From the NCBI GenBank assembly GCA_942491735.1, contig CALOCN010000001.1, positions 124,001-188,000 of the forward strand: DNA of 64,000 bases, written 5' to 3'. The position numbers and the translations under genes were made by a program. How positions within the stretch are numbered: position 1 is the first letter of the stretch; each line of letters starts with the position of its first letter. The notes under the pieces were generated by a model that worked only from the letters and a program-made list of their open reading frames with translations, searched no databases and was not told the DNA's origin. Shown one piece after another: positions 25,601 through 34,611 of the stretch. Origin of the DNA: CALOCN01 sp942491735 (lineage in GTDB: Bacteria > Eisenbacteria > RBG-16-71-46 > JABDJR01).

Positions 25601-26545
25601 ATGCGGATTGGAATCGACCTGGGGGGAACCAAGATCGAGGCGGCGGCGTTTGGCCCGGACGGCGCGGTGCTGTACCGGGAGCGGGTGCCCAGTCCACGGG
25701 ACGACTACGCCGCAACGTTGGCCGCTCTGGCCGATCTGGTGGCGCGGGCCGAGCAGGCGGTTGGCCACCGGGGGACGGTAGGGATCGGCACGCCGGGGGC
25801 GGTTTCGCCGGCAAGCGGCCGCATGAAGAACTGCAACTCCACCTGGCTCAACGGGCGCGCCCTGAAGCCGGACCTGGAATCCGCGCTGGGCCGCGAGGTG
25901 CGACTGGCCAACGATGCGGATTGCTTTGCCCTTTCGGAAGCGGTAGATGGCGCGGCGCGGGAGGCGGACACGGTGTTCGGGGTGATCCTGGGAACCGGAG
26001 TCGGGGGTGGGGTGGTGGTGCGCCGGCGGTTGCTCTCCGGTCCCAACGCCATTGCCGGCGAGTGGGGGCACAATCCCTTGCCCTGGCCGCGCGACGCCGA
26101 ACGTCCCGGAGCGGACTGCTACTGCGGCAAGAGCGGTTGCCTGGAGACCTGGCTCTCCGGGCCGGGGCTGGCCCGGGATCATGCTGCGGTGGCCGGGGGT
26201 GGGATGTCCGGTCCGGAGATCGTTGCCGCCGCGGAGACCGGGGACGATGAAGCGATCGCCACCCTGGATCGCTACGCCGATCGCCTGGCCCGGGGGTTGG
26301 CCTCGGTGATCAACCTGCTGGATCCCCAGGTCGTTGTCCTGGGAGGTGGGCTCTCGGGAATCGATCGCCTGTACACTGTGGTACCGGAGTTGTGGGGCGA
26401 CTACGTGTTCTCGGACCGCGTGGACACCTCTCTGGTGCCTCCGCAGCATGGTGATGCCGGCGGGGTCCGAGGCGCCGCGTGGTTGTGGGGTGATGGGGCG
26501 CGCGGACGAACGCTAGCCCCTGGCTTTCGCTCCCCGGCGGGATGA
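25601..26545 (+). CDS. ROK-family sugar kinase (fructokinase / N-acetylhexosamine kinase type)
   Basis: 314 residues from the ATG at 25601. DLGGTK (6-11) is the phosphate-binding loop. NDAD has the catalytic Asp at 105. GTGVGGG follows, then EWGHNPL with the zinc His at 157 and CYCGKSGCLE with the zinc cysteines 173, 175 and 180. It phosphorylates a hexose with ATP in the cytosol. The closest described enzymes by motif are Mak and NagK, but substrate cannot be decided here. The last ~15 residues overlap the convergent gene by 33 bases and may be a slight extension. Confidence 0.88.
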   Translation: MRIGIDLGGTKIEAAAFGPDGAVLYRERVPSPRDDYAATLAALADLVARAEQAVGHRGTVGIGTPGAVSPASGRMKNCNSTWLNGRALKPDLESALGREVRLANDADCFALSEAVDGAAREADTVFGVILGTGVGGGVVVRRRLLSGPNAIAGEWGHNPLPWPRDAERPGADCYCGKSGCLETWLSGPGLARDHAAVAGGGMSGPEIVAAAETGDDEAIATLDRYADRLARGLASVINLLDPQVVVLGGGLSGIDRLYTVVPELWGDYVFSDRVDTSLVPPQHGDAGGVRGAAWLWGDGARGRTLAPGFRSPAG

Positions 26546-27160
26546 TCCCTGGATCGCTTCCTCCAGCCGCTTCAACACGTGCCGGGCGTTGGGGACTCCC
26601 TCGAACCCAACGTCGTAGTGGCTGGTGTACCCGGACGCCCCTTCGGCGTGGAACGCGCCCCCGGATGCGTAGATGACGTCGCCGACGCCGCTTCTCCCCA
26701 CCATCTTGAGACGCGGTGCGGGAAGACTCTGCAGGTACGCCGCGTGCCGGTCCACCACCGCTCCGTCGCGGATGAGCAGGATCAACGCGCGGCGGTTGGT
26801 GATGACGTAGTGGACGTCCCTCGCGTTGCGGTAGGCGCGGAACCGCGGGAGCAGAATCATGATGTAGGGGCCCAGGGCCAGACCCAGGGCAAGGAGCAGC
26901 ATCAGGAGGAACCCCACCGCCTGCCACGCGCCTTGCGGAGGGACGAATCCGTCGACGCCGGACACGATCAGGTACACCCCGGCAAGGCTGAAAGGTTGCG
27001 CGGCCAGTAGGGCAAGCAAGAGAAACCACGCTCGCGCGAGCCAGGTCTCCCCGGGGAAACCGCTCCACAGCGCGTGGCGGGGAACCGGGCGCCCACTCCA
27101 CAGGACCCGTTCGGATCCGTCGAGTTCGTTCTGGATCGCCCGCTTCGCCGTGGTGGTCAC
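26513..27160 (-). CDS. Membrane protein with PH-like C-terminal domain
   Basis: 215 residues. A short cytosolic N-terminus (ERVLWSGRPVPRHAL) precedes two membrane helices (~41-67 and ~79-105). A PH-like segment follows with HYVITNRRALILLIRDGAVV, as in bacterial bPH-domain membrane proteins. The tail is basic. Starts of the form LWSGRP and the phrase ITNRRAL are typical of that group. Function unknown. It lies four bases downstream of the PhzF-like gene, suggesting one operon. Confidence 0.65.
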   Translation of the reverse strand: MTTTAKRAIQNELDGSERVLWSGRPVPRHALWSGFPGETWLARAWFLLLALLAAQPFSLAGVYLIVSGVDGFVPPQGAWQAVGFLLMLLLALGLALGPYIMILLPRFRAYRNARDVHYVITNRRALILLIRDGAVVDRHAAYLQSLPAPRLKMVGRSGVGDVIYASGGAFHAEGASGYTSHYDVGFEGVPNARHVLKRLEEAIQGSSRRGAKARG

Positions 27161-27164
27161 GCGA

Positions 27165-27950
27165 TCACTCCACCACCAGCTCCGAACGCAGCACCGTCAC
27201 CGCTTGTCCACCCAGGTGGACACGATCCCCGTCGCAGCGGACCCGCACCGTGCCCCCGCGCACCGAGGCCTGGTACGCGGTCATCTCGGCTTTGCCCAAC
27301 CGGGTCTGCCAATAGGGAGCGAGCACGCAGTGCGCGGAACCGGTGACCGGGTCCTCGGGAATGCCGTACGCCGGGGCAAAGAAACGGGACACGAAGTCCA
27401 GGCCGGGCGTGGTCGCGGCGGCGGTCACGATCACCCCGCGTGCCTCCGGCAAAGCGTAGATGCTGGGGGTGAGCTCCCGCACCACGGCTTCGCTTTCCAG
27501 CTCCACCAATAGGTCCCACCGGCTCTGCCCTACCGCAACCGGGGTCGCGCCCAGGGTCTCGGCCAGCCCGACCGGGGTCGGGACCTCTTCCACCGGCAGG
27601 GCGGGGAAGTCGAGCCAGATGAGGCCTTCCGCTCGCGTGGCCCGCAGTTCCCCGCTGCGGGTCTGGAACCGCAGCAGATCCGCCGTTCCCCCCGTCTCCC
27701 ACAACACATGCGCCGAAGCCAACGTGGCGTGGCCGCACAGATCCACCTCACCGCCCGGGGTGAACCAACGCAATCCCCACACTCCGTCCGGCTGCTCGTG
27801 AAGAAACGCGGTCTCGGAGAGGTTCATCTCCCGTGCGACGTCCTGCATCCAGCCCGCGTCGCGCGGCGTTTCCAGCTTGCACACCGCCGCCGGGTTGCCG
27901 CGAAAGGGACGGTCGGTGAAGGCATCCACCACGACGAGGGTCCGGCTCAT
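27165..27950 (-). CDS. PhzF-family isomerase/epimerase-like protein
   Basis: 261 residues from the ATG at 27950, with GGAGGA five bases upstream. Family motifs are VDAFTDRPFRGNPAAVC, the catalytic Glu 46 in NLSETAFL, GGEVDLCGHATLASAH, and the second half mirror GIPEDPVTGSAHCVLAPYW. PhzF enzymes have a diaminopimelate-epimerase fold and isomerise small acids. Members outside phenazine clusters, like this one with no phz genes nearby, are of unassigned substrate. Confidence 0.9.
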   Translation of the reverse strand: MSRTLVVVDAFTDRPFRGNPAAVCKLETPRDAGWMQDVAREMNLSETAFLHEQPDGVWGLRWFTPGGEVDLCGHATLASAHVLWETGGTADLLRFQTRSGELRATRAEGLIWLDFPALPVEEVPTPVGLAETLGATPVAVGQSRWDLLVELESEAVVRELTPSIYALPEARGVIVTAAATTPGLDFVSRFFAPAYGIPEDPVTGSAHCVLAPYWQTRLGKAEMTAYQASVRGGTVRVRCDGDRVHLGGQAVTVLRSELVVE

Positions 27951-28034
27951 GGGTTCCTCCCCAAACAAAAGGATCCGGGAGAGCAGGCGCCCTCCCGGAT
28001 CCGGCAAACGGTCATTCAGCTGATCAACGTCGGG

Positions 28035-28625
28035 CTATTCGTAGATGGCCTTCAGCGTACCCCAGCGGATGGTCTCGACCGGAACCTGGCAACTGGCCGG
28101 TTCGCCGGCGATGCGGGTTCCGGTGGTCTCACTCCGCGTGCACTGATCGGGGAGGAAGCCGCAGGTCATGCTGGTGCCTTCGTAGGAAATGGTCACCGTG
28201 GAGACCGCGGTATAGGACTCCCCGGTGCGGGTCAAATTGCTTTCAATGCTCATGAAGGCGGTGCAGTCCTCGTCGACCGGGAAGCTGCCGCTGCAGGTGT
28301 AGCTTCCGGAGGTGGAGGTCACCGAGCCTTCACACTGGAAGTCGATCTCCTGCTCGAAATCCTCGTCCTCGGGATTGAAGACGAGCATCCCGGTGCACAG
28401 GGTGTCGTTGTCCGAACTGGTGGCCAGCGGTGTGGACGAGCCACACTGGAACACCTCGGTGTCGATCTGCCAAATGCCTGCCCATTCCGGCGGGATCTCG
28501 AGGTCATTGCCGGCCAGCTTGGCCAGGGCATCGGAGAGGGTGAACTTGGGGGGGGTCTGGGCCTGGGTCACGCTGGCCCCGGCACACATCAACGCAAGAC
28601 AGAGAACCAGGATTCGCAATGGCAT
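28035..28625 (-). CDS. Small secreted Cys-containing protein with WGxxKA tail
   Basis: 196 residues with a signal peptide (LRILVLCLALMCAGASVTQA). AAAGGAGG lies seven bases before the ATG at 28625; an adjacent ATG at 28628 is possible. The mature protein is acidic, beta-rich in appearance and has nine Cys (for example CTGMLVF, FQCEGSVTSTSGSYTCSG and MTCGFLPDQC), suggesting disulfides outside the cell. It ends PVETIRWGTLKAIYE. A similar ending, PVQATTWGRMKARR, is found on the unrelated secreted protein at 54618-55253. Family not recognised. Confidence 0.65.
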   Translation of the reverse strand: MPLRILVLCLALMCAGASVTQAQTPPKFTLSDALAKLAGNDLEIPPEWAGIWQIDTEVFQCGSSTPLATSSDNDTLCTGMLVFNPEDEDFEQEIDFQCEGSVTSTSGSYTCSGSFPVDEDCTAFMSIESNLTRTGESYTAVSTVTISYEGTSMTCGFLPDQCTRSETTGTRIAGEPASCQVPVETIRWGTLKAIYE

Positions 28626-28662
28626 CATGAAGCCTCCTTTTATCTGGTAACGAACCACCATG

Positions 28663-29766
28663 CTATTCCGAACCGGGATTGTGGGCAAGCGTCGTCCCGG
28701 CGGAATCCTGGGCTTTTTCCTGGACGATCATGTAGTCCAAGGCCAGCAGTACCAGCAGGTTGACCATGAAGCCGAGGAGCGCCCCGAACTCCTCGCGGAA
28801 GAAGGCAAAAACCTGGGTGATGAACAGGGTGATGAGGACCGAGGTCTTGAACGCCGTGTAGGCGGCCAGCCGATTGGATCGCAGGCGCAGGACCCCGATC
28901 AGCACATAGACGGCCGAGAAGAGCGACGAGGCCAGGGCCAGGATGTCGGTGACCCCCAACCCCTGGGCCCGGTCCACCACCACCGCCACCGGAATGGGCG
29001 GGTCTCCGGGCCGAAACCCGGGAAAGAGAAAGATCTGTACCACGTAGGCAATCCGCAGAACGAGGGACGCGGTGAAGATGGCGATGAGCAGCCTGGGAAA
29101 GCTGCTCAGGGAGACCAGCCGGAAGTAGGCTTCGCTGAGCCGCTGGCTCCATTGCCGGATCCGCCCGGGCGGCCGGTCGGGAACGACCCGGGCATCGTCC
29201 AGCAGTTGGTTGAGCACCGGGGTGAGCGGGTTGGCCGGATTGGCGTGGGCCAGGTACTGGCGGGCCTTGGCCCGCTCGGACTCCTCCAGGTCGTTGCGGG
29301 CCAGCTCGATCGCCTGGGCCACCGCGTTGACCAGGTAGTCCTCGGGAGAGTAGGTGGACCGCCGGCGGATGGCCCGCCCGCCCAGGATCAGCAGGACAAA
29401 GGTCACGTACATGAGCCCCACCGCGGGCTGGAAGAAGTAGTTGTTGTCGCTGGTCACGAACTTCCCGATCTCGTCGAGGAAGGTCCCGAACCCCACGCCG
29501 CCCAGGAAGGCGGCCAGATAGGTGGCTTCCTTGGTGATGTACGAGATCAGCAACATGAGCGCGATCAGCATGAGCAGACCGCCCCAGAGCATGTGGGCGA
29601 TGTGCAGACCGTCCCCGCCAAGCTGGGGATAGCCGGTGATGTGCAGAAAGAACCGGATGACCAGAATGGCCGCGACCGCCGAGACCAGGAACAGCTCCAG
29701 GAGCGGCCCGGAATCGATGTTGCGGATAAAGAAGCGTGCGGGGAGGGATTGGGTGGGCTTGCTCAC
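28663..29766 (-). CDS. Polytopic membrane protein, unknown
   Basis: 367 residues, about eight membrane helices in two blocks (residues ~25-145 and ~220-345) joined by a soluble helical loop (SPEDYLVNAVAQAIELARND). GGVGFGTFLDEIGKFVTSDN is a distinctive, probably functional loop. The GTG start overlaps the stop of the preceding metalloenzyme gene (GTGA), so they are translationally coupled. No transporter family is recognised. Confidence 0.7.
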   Translation of the reverse strand: MSKPTQSLPARFFIRNIDSGPLLELFLVSAVAAILVIRFFLHITGYPQLGGDGLHIAHMLWGGLLMLIALMLLISYITKEATYLAAFLGGVGFGTFLDEIGKFVTSDNNYFFQPAVGLMYVTFVLLILGGRAIRRRSTYSPEDYLVNAVAQAIELARNDLEESERAKARQYLAHANPANPLTPVLNQLLDDARVVPDRPPGRIRQWSQRLSEAYFRLVSLSSFPRLLIAIFTASLVLRIAYVVQIFLFPGFRPGDPPIPVAVVVDRAQGLGVTDILALASSLFSAVYVLIGVLRLRSNRLAAYTAFKTSVLITLFITQVFAFFREEFGALLGFMVNLLVLLALDYMIVQEKAQDSAGTTLAHNPGSE

Positions 29767-30704
29767 ACCCCCAGGTACTCCAGGATGGCGGGGGTGAAGT
29801 TCTCCAGGCGGTCCAGCCGCTTGGCGAAGAACGGCACGCCCCGGCCAAAGACCAGGGTGGGGACCGGGTTGTGGGTGTGCATCTTGGTGGACAGGTCCTC
29901 GATGTTCCCGTGATCGCTGGTGAGGATCAGGGTGGTTTCCTCCAGGTCCAGCTCGTCGAGGGCGGCGGCCAGGAACCGCTCCAGCTTGAGGAGTTCGCGG
30001 TCCGCCTTCTCCCGGTCCATGGTGTGACCCGCCTTGTCGGTCTGGAAGAACTCGAACAGCGAGAACTCCAGCTCTCCGGCCTCGCGGGCGAAGATGCGCC
30101 CGGCCCCCGCGGGGTCCCTGGGCTCAATCCCGCCCGGGTCCGCCTGCAGGCTGGCATGGTCGATGTCGTGGAACACCGCACGGTCCTCCTGCAGGTCCGC
30201 AAAGCTGCGAAAGGGGAGCCCCGAGGCGCGCACCGCCCAGGTGGTGGCGCTCAGCGGCTGCGACCAGACCTCCTCGCCCAGGTCGAAGAACCGGGGGCCA
30301 AAGGCGTTGAGAAACGCGGTGGGGCGGTTCGCCTCGGCCAGCGTCTTGAAGATGGAAGACCGCATGAGGATCTTCTGCAGGGTGGGGGTGGGGTAGCCGT
30401 ACATGTGACGCCCCATGGCCGCGGCGCCGTTCTCCCCGGTGAGAATGCTGGTCTGACCGGTGGCGCTCTGGGGAAGCCCGCCGATGCCCAGCGAGGGGTC
30501 GGTGGCCAGGGCGAGACCCCGGTGGGGAAGGGGCGTGTCCCGCACCACCGCGGGCAGGGAATCGGGTCGTCCGCCGTCGGCGGGGGGGATCCAGGCCGCA
30601 TCCCTCAGGTTGCGGAGGATCTCGAGACCGGGCACGGCAAGGGGATTGGCCGGGCCCGCCGGGCCCAGACCGACACCGTCGACAAAGACAAAGGCGATAC
30701 GCAT
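29763..30704 (-). CDS. Alkaline-phosphatase-superfamily metalloenzyme
   Basis: 313 residues. The N-terminal metal-binding strand FVFVDGVGLGP, the nucleophile region SATGQTSILTGEN and the C-terminal TSDHGNIEDLS with HTHNPVPTLVFG match the superfamily of phosphatases and cofactor-independent phosphoglycerate mutases. The length is much shorter than true iPGM (~510) and lacks its transferase insert. It is therefore more likely a phosphatase or sulfatase-like hydrolase. No signal peptide, so cytosolic. It lies 36 bases after the small anchored protein of the pilin operon and overlaps the next membrane protein gene. Confidence 0.75.
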   Translation of the reverse strand: MRIAFVFVDGVGLGPAGPANPLAVPGLEILRNLRDAAWIPPADGGRPDSLPAVVRDTPLPHRGLALATDPSLGIGGLPQSATGQTSILTGENGAAAMGRHMYGYPTPTLQKILMRSSIFKTLAEANRPTAFLNAFGPRFFDLGEEVWSQPLSATTWAVRASGLPFRSFADLQEDRAVFHDIDHASLQADPGGIEPRDPAGAGRIFAREAGELEFSLFEFFQTDKAGHTMDREKADRELLKLERFLAAALDELDLEETTLILTSDHGNIEDLSTKMHTHNPVPTLVFGRGVPFFAKRLDRLENFTPAILEYLGV

Positions 30705-30740
30705 GCGGGCATGGTACCGACCGCCTTGGCTTCCGGCCAG

Positions 30741-30980
30741 CTACATCGCGGCGCGTTCCCCGGAGCGGGCGACCGGCTGCTGCGGGTCGTTCTCTTCACC
30801 CAGGGGACTGGACTCCGCCTGGGCCGGGTCGGTGGGGGTCTGTGCCGGCGCCGACTCCACCTGCTCGGGCGTGGGTTCCGGGTTGTCGGACTGTGAGCCC
30901 TTGATCAGGTCCATACCCACCAGGGCGGCGAGTGCGACTACCGCGCCAAGGATCAGGATGCTGCTCTTGTTCTGCTTCAT
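30741..30980 (-). CDS. Small single-pass membrane protein at the end of the pilin operon
   Basis: 79 residues: a lysine at position 2, one membrane helix (SSILILGAVVALAALVGMDL) and a Pro/Glu/Gln-rich outer tail (PEPTPEQVESAPAQTPTDPA). The ATG overlaps the stop of the PilX-like gene (ATGA), so it is coupled to the pilin operon. It has no prepilin cleavage motif. It may be an assembly accessory or wall-spanning peptide; the family is not recognised. Confidence 0.65.
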   Translation of the reverse strand: MKQNKSSILILGAVVALAALVGMDLIKGSQSDNPEPTPEQVESAPAQTPTDPAQAESSPLGEENDPQQPVARSGERAAM

Positions 30981-32608
30981 GGAAGGGGCATCTCCTCACG
31001 CCAGGACAGAACCTGGGGAGCGGGCCGGTCGGTGACGAACCGCTGGGTGAGTGGGAAATAGGGGGGCACGAAGCCCCGGCCGTCGTAATGGAAATCCCGG
31101 CCATACCCGCTCATGTTCTCGCCGAAAGTTCCAAAGGCCCCGTAGTAGTTGGTGATCATGCCGCCGGTGAGATGGACCTCCCCCCGGTAGCTGCCGCTGT
31201 CCCAGTTGTCGACGGTGAAGACCTTGCCATCGGCGGAGGCCATCACGTAGGCATTGAGCTGGATGTCGTTGGGGGCGTGCTCCGAGATGCGGACGTCCCC
31301 CTTGCTGGAGAAGAGTCCCAGCACGCTCTCGCCGGCTTCGAAGTCGTTGTAGGTGAGGTCGCCGTCGATGACGATGTCGCCGGTGGTCACGATGTTGACC
31401 TGGGAGCCGTCGGCCAGTGCCGGCTGGATGCCGTTCTCGTCCCGGCCGCCGCCCGAGAGGCTTTCCACCGCGCCGCGCACGAAGAGCACGCCGTTGGGGG
31501 TGCCGTCGAGCACCTCGTTGTGTCCGTCCGGCTTGATCCACTCGGTCTTGTTCTTGTCCCGGTCCACCTTGACCGTGGTCACCTGGTTGCTGTTGTCGGT
31601 GATTTCGTAGACCTGCTTGGTGCCCTCGGTGCGCATGTTCACGTTCTTCGCCTTGCCCTGGACAAAGATGCCCCCCTCGATCTTGCCGTTGTCGGAGGCC
31701 AGGTAGACCCCGCGCGGGACCGACTTGTTGCTGGGGGGCATGCCCAACAGGGCGCGGATCTCGCCGTTGGACAGCGGTCGGGTGTTGGCCGGGTTCCCGC
31801 CCAACGAGGCCCGCTGCTGGCTGAACGCGTTGCCCGGCAGGTCGATCCGGTCCACCCCGCGCTCGAACCCGCCGTAGAAATCGGGAACGTCCTTGCTCCC
31901 GTTGTGGTCGTCGTCGAGGTACTTGTTGTTGCCGTTGTTGTAGAAGTAGGCCTTGTCGTCCACCTGGGTGGCCATGTCCTGGAAGGTGGGGTAGTAGGCG
32001 AAGCGCATGGTGCCGTTGGTGTGCACGCGGCCGTCGAAGTTCCCGCTGGAGTGGAACCAGACATCCTCGCCGTCGGGCTGCTGGTGGGTGTCGGTGAAGA
32101 TGAGATAGTCGGCGAAGGAGCCTCGGGTCGCGCTGATCCGCAGCGATCCCTCGCTCACCACCCGGCGGGCGCCGCCGGCGAACTGACCGTCGGCCACCGT
32201 GGTGTAGCGGTAGTCGTAGATCTGCGACTGGTACTGGAGCGAGCTGTCCTCGAAGACCAGGGTGGTCTTGGCGTTGAACAGGGGGGCGACGTTCGACTCG
32301 AACTCGAGCCCGGCCGCCGGAAAGATGACGCTGGGGTCCGGGATGATGGGCCCGTTGCCCGCCCAGACCTGGTTGAGGCTGTCCATCTTGGACTCGGCCC
32401 AGTCGGTCATGAACTGCTTGGCCGCCTCCACGCCCGAGTCGGCCGAGTAGAGCGCCTGGTTTCCCACCTTGTGATGGGTGGTCACGTTGCTCTCGGTCAC
32501 TACCGACATGGCGGCGGCGCCGGCCAACGCGGTGAACGCCACCAACAGCATGAGGGTGGCCACGAGGGCGATCCCCCGGTCGTTCCTGAGTGTCCTTGGC
32601 AGCATCAT
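30977..32608 (-). CDS. PilX-like pilus assembly protein
   Basis: 543 residues. The N-terminus (RNDRGIALVATLMLLVAFTA, then a helix to ~40) is the PilX N-terminal type, without the classical G/F-T-L-x-E cleavage motif. A large beta-rich extracellular part follows, with repeated VNIVTTGDIVIDGDLTY and GDVRISEHAP segments as in bacterial pilin-associated adhesin-like proteins. ATG at 32608 (or the adjacent one at 32605) follows AGAGGG; a TTG at 32620 overlaps the pilW stop. Likely a minor component that primes or decorates a type IV-like pilus. Confidence 0.75.
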   Translation of the reverse strand: MMLPRTLRNDRGIALVATLMLLVAFTALAGAAAMSVVTESNVTTHHKVGNQALYSADSGVEAAKQFMTDWAESKMDSLNQVWAGNGPIIPDPSVIFPAAGLEFESNVAPLFNAKTTLVFEDSSLQYQSQIYDYRYTTVADGQFAGGARRVVSEGSLRISATRGSFADYLIFTDTHQQPDGEDVWFHSSGNFDGRVHTNGTMRFAYYPTFQDMATQVDDKAYFYNNGNNKYLDDDHNGSKDVPDFYGGFERGVDRIDLPGNAFSQQRASLGGNPANTRPLSNGEIRALLGMPPSNKSVPRGVYLASDNGKIEGGIFVQGKAKNVNMRTEGTKQVYEITDNSNQVTTVKVDRDKNKTEWIKPDGHNEVLDGTPNGVLFVRGAVESLSGGGRDENGIQPALADGSQVNIVTTGDIVIDGDLTYNDFEAGESVLGLFSSKGDVRISEHAPNDIQLNAYVMASADGKVFTVDNWDSGSYRGEVHLTGGMITNYYGAFGTFGENMSGYGRDFHYDGRGFVPPYFPLTQRFVTDRPAPQVLSWREEMPLP

Positions 32609-32616
32609 GCGCCCTC

Positions 32617-33483
32617 TCAACCAACCACCCGGGGCGCGGCCCGGATGGAGATGGATTGCTCGGCGGGGTGGTCGGGGTGCTTCCCCACGTAGTCGATCTG
32701 TACCGAACGAATCAGACCCGGATTGACGGGGTTGAGCTGGAGGCTGCCGTCGGCCATGACGTAGCGAATGACCAGATCATCCACGTTGGAAGCGATGGGC
32801 ACCGGGGAGTCGTCCCCGGTGCGGCGATAGAGGCGGGCGTTCTCCCCGTCCTGGTCGTCCACCCAGAAGCTGACCCGCTCCACCTTGACCACCCGTGCCC
32901 CCTGGCGGTACCCCCCCGACGGCCAGCTCGCGACATGGGCGACGGGGTCGTTGTAGGGGGAGGTGATCTCGTGGGCCAGCAGGTTCCCGCCGTTGATCAC
33001 CGTGGTGACCTTGAACAGGTTGGCCGAGGTGCCCTCGGTCACCACGAACAGATCCCCGGCGGTGAACCCGGTCACGTCGGCGACCTGGACCGCGTCGTTG
33101 GGCGTGCCCATGGGCTGGGTGATGCGGGTGTTGATTCCGGTGGTCCCGGTGACCACGGACAGGGTGTCCGGGCCGTCCGCCACCACGCGGGGCTGGATGG
33201 GATAGAGCCTGGACTGGGGGACGCCCCCGGTTGCGATGGTTCGCCCGGCATAACCGCTTCCGGCCATGCGGATGTCCCGCACCAGAAGCTCGACCGCGGC
33301 GCGCGTGTTCTGACGCACGTCCGCGTGGTCCCGGCTCACGTCCCAGCTGCCCTGCACGTTGAGGACCGAGGTGAGCGCGGTGGCAATGAGAATGGCGGTG
33401 AGGACCAGACCAATGGCCAGCTCGGCCATGGTGAAGCCGGCCTGGCCCCGATTTCCCCGCAGAAGGTGTGACACCGGGTTCAT
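32617..33483 (-). CDS. PilW-like minor prepilin
   Basis: 288 residues. The prepilin peptidase site is seen in GNRGQAG|FTMAELAIGLVL (G/F cleavage, E at +5), followed by a long hydrophobic helix. The globular part has DVRQNTRAAVELLVRDIRMAGSGY, typical of PilW. It overlaps both neighbours by 1-4 bases (ATGA with pilV), showing translational coupling. Role: minor pilin in the initiation complex of a type IV-like pilus or pseudopilus. Confidence 0.85.
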   Translation of the reverse strand: MNPVSHLLRGNRGQAGFTMAELAIGLVLTAILIATALTSVLNVQGSWDVSRDHADVRQNTRAAVELLVRDIRMAGSGYAGRTIATGGVPQSRLYPIQPRVVADGPDTLSVVTGTTGINTRITQPMGTPNDAVQVADVTGFTAGDLFVVTEGTSANLFKVTTVINGGNLLAHEITSPYNDPVAHVASWPSGGYRQGARVVKVERVSFWVDDQDGENARLYRRTGDDSPVPIASNVDDLVIRYVMADGSLQLNPVNPGLIRSVQIDYVGKHPDHPAEQSISIRAAPRVVG

Positions 33484-33881
33484 CGTCCGGCCTCGGCATG
33501 GAGGAAGACGATGCTGGCCGACTCGCTCTCGGAGCCGTCCCGATCGATGTTCACCGTGACCCGCTTGACGTTGGGGAGCGGCTGGTCGTTCTCGATGGTC
33601 CAGGACCGCTCGAAGCCTTCGACGTCGAAGGCGGCGTCCTGGTGGAGGCCCTCGGTGAGCTCGTCGTCGTCATAGGGCAGCCCGTGCAACCACTCCACCG
33701 TTTCCTGGGTGAGGTAGAGCGCGCGGGTGCGCTGGTCGGAGCGCACCAGGTCCCCCTTCATGGCGGGAATGACCGAGGCGAACCCCAGCAGTCCCATGGA
33801 AAGGATGACCAGGGATACGACGGCCTCGAGTACGCTGAAGCCGCCGCGGTCCTCGCGGAGGCTCTTCAGGGTTCGGAGCAT
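33480..33881 (-). CDS. PilV-like minor prepilin
   Basis: 133 residues. The prepilin site is EDRGG|FSVLEAVVSLVILSM, with the E at +5, followed by a helix. FASVIPAMKGDLVRSDQRTRA and the small C-terminal domain agree with PilV or GspI/J-type proteins. GGGAG lies eight bases before the ATG. It is the second gene of the operon and overlaps the pilW start. Confidence 0.8.
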   Translation of the reverse strand: MLRTLKSLREDRGGFSVLEAVVSLVILSMGLLGFASVIPAMKGDLVRSDQRTRALYLTQETVEWLHGLPYDDDELTEGLHQDAAFDVEGFERSWTIENDQPLPNVKRVTVNIDRDGSESESASIVFLHAEAGR

Positions 33882-33898
33882 GGTGGATCTCCCGGAAT

Positions 33899-34387
33899 TC
33901 AGTTGGATCTTTCGACGGTGCCGCTGGCAAAGATTTCCAGGGTGGCGACCCGTCCCTTGTCGTCGGTGATCTTGAGCTCGCCGCCCTGGTTGGTGGCCAA
34001 CATGCCGCTGGGCATGAAGATGATGCGCTCGTCACCGGTGAGGTTCATGTCGTCGAAGCGGAACCCCTTGGGCAGATCGTAGGGTCCAAGCACGGTTTCG
34101 CCGTTGTTGATGGCCCCGTTGGCGTCGTCGTCGTCATGGAGGACGAACTGGCTGGCGGTGGGCTCCGAGAACACCACTTCGTAGGGGTTGTTCTGGGAGA
34201 TGGCCTTGTGACGGGCGGAATCCAGCTTGGACTCGATCAGGTTCAGGGAGCGATCCAGTTGGCGGCTCCCCATCCATCCGCTCAGCGACGGTACGCTGGT
34301 CGCGAGGACCGCGCTCATGACCACCATCACGACGGCCAGTTCGGTCAGCGTGAACCCGGCGGATCTTGATCGTTGAATGTCCGGCAT
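33899..34387 (-). CDS. FimT/GspH-like prepilin
   Basis: 162 residues. The prepilin site is SAG|FTLTELAVVMVVM, followed by PSLSGWMGSRQLDRSLNLIE and SKLDSARHKAISQNNPYEVV, the normal GspH/FimT globular start. GAGGAG stands eight bases before the ATG. It is the first gene of a minus-strand operon: fimT-type, pilV-type, pilW-type, pilX-type, small membrane protein. No PilY1 or major pilin is present here. Confidence 0.85.
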   Translation of the reverse strand: MPDIQRSRSAGFTLTELAVVMVVMSAVLATSVPSLSGWMGSRQLDRSLNLIESKLDSARHKAISQNNPYEVVFSEPTASQFVLHDDDDANGAINNGETVLGPYDLPKGFRFDDMNLTGDERIIFMPSGMLATNQGGELKITDDKGRVATLEIFASGTVERSN

Positions 34388-34611
34388 TGAGTTTCTCCTC
34401 GCAATGATTCAAGTCCCGCAACCAGTCAGTGCAACAACCGTACCGATTCGGAACCGCCCTAAGTGCCGTTCGCAGTGCGGCTGGGGGATCGGCCCCACGG
34501 GCCCATTCGCGCACTCTGCAAGGCGAACATTGCAAGGGCCACGGTGGTGGGGGAGATGGCCCAGGGTTGCCGGATGACCGGGTGCGGTGCGCGTGCTATA
34601 AACGCCCCCCT

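Noticed and set aside
27204..27222. TGTCCACCCAGGTGGACA-like palindrome, similar to the one at 57967
   Set aside because: It lies within phzF coding sequence (VHLGGQ) with one mismatch, so chance is the simplest reading.
30932..32692. A 586-codon plus-strand frame opposite the PilX-like gene
   Set aside because: Repetitive Val/Gly/Asp/His composition and no motif; the minus strand has a coupled pilin operon.
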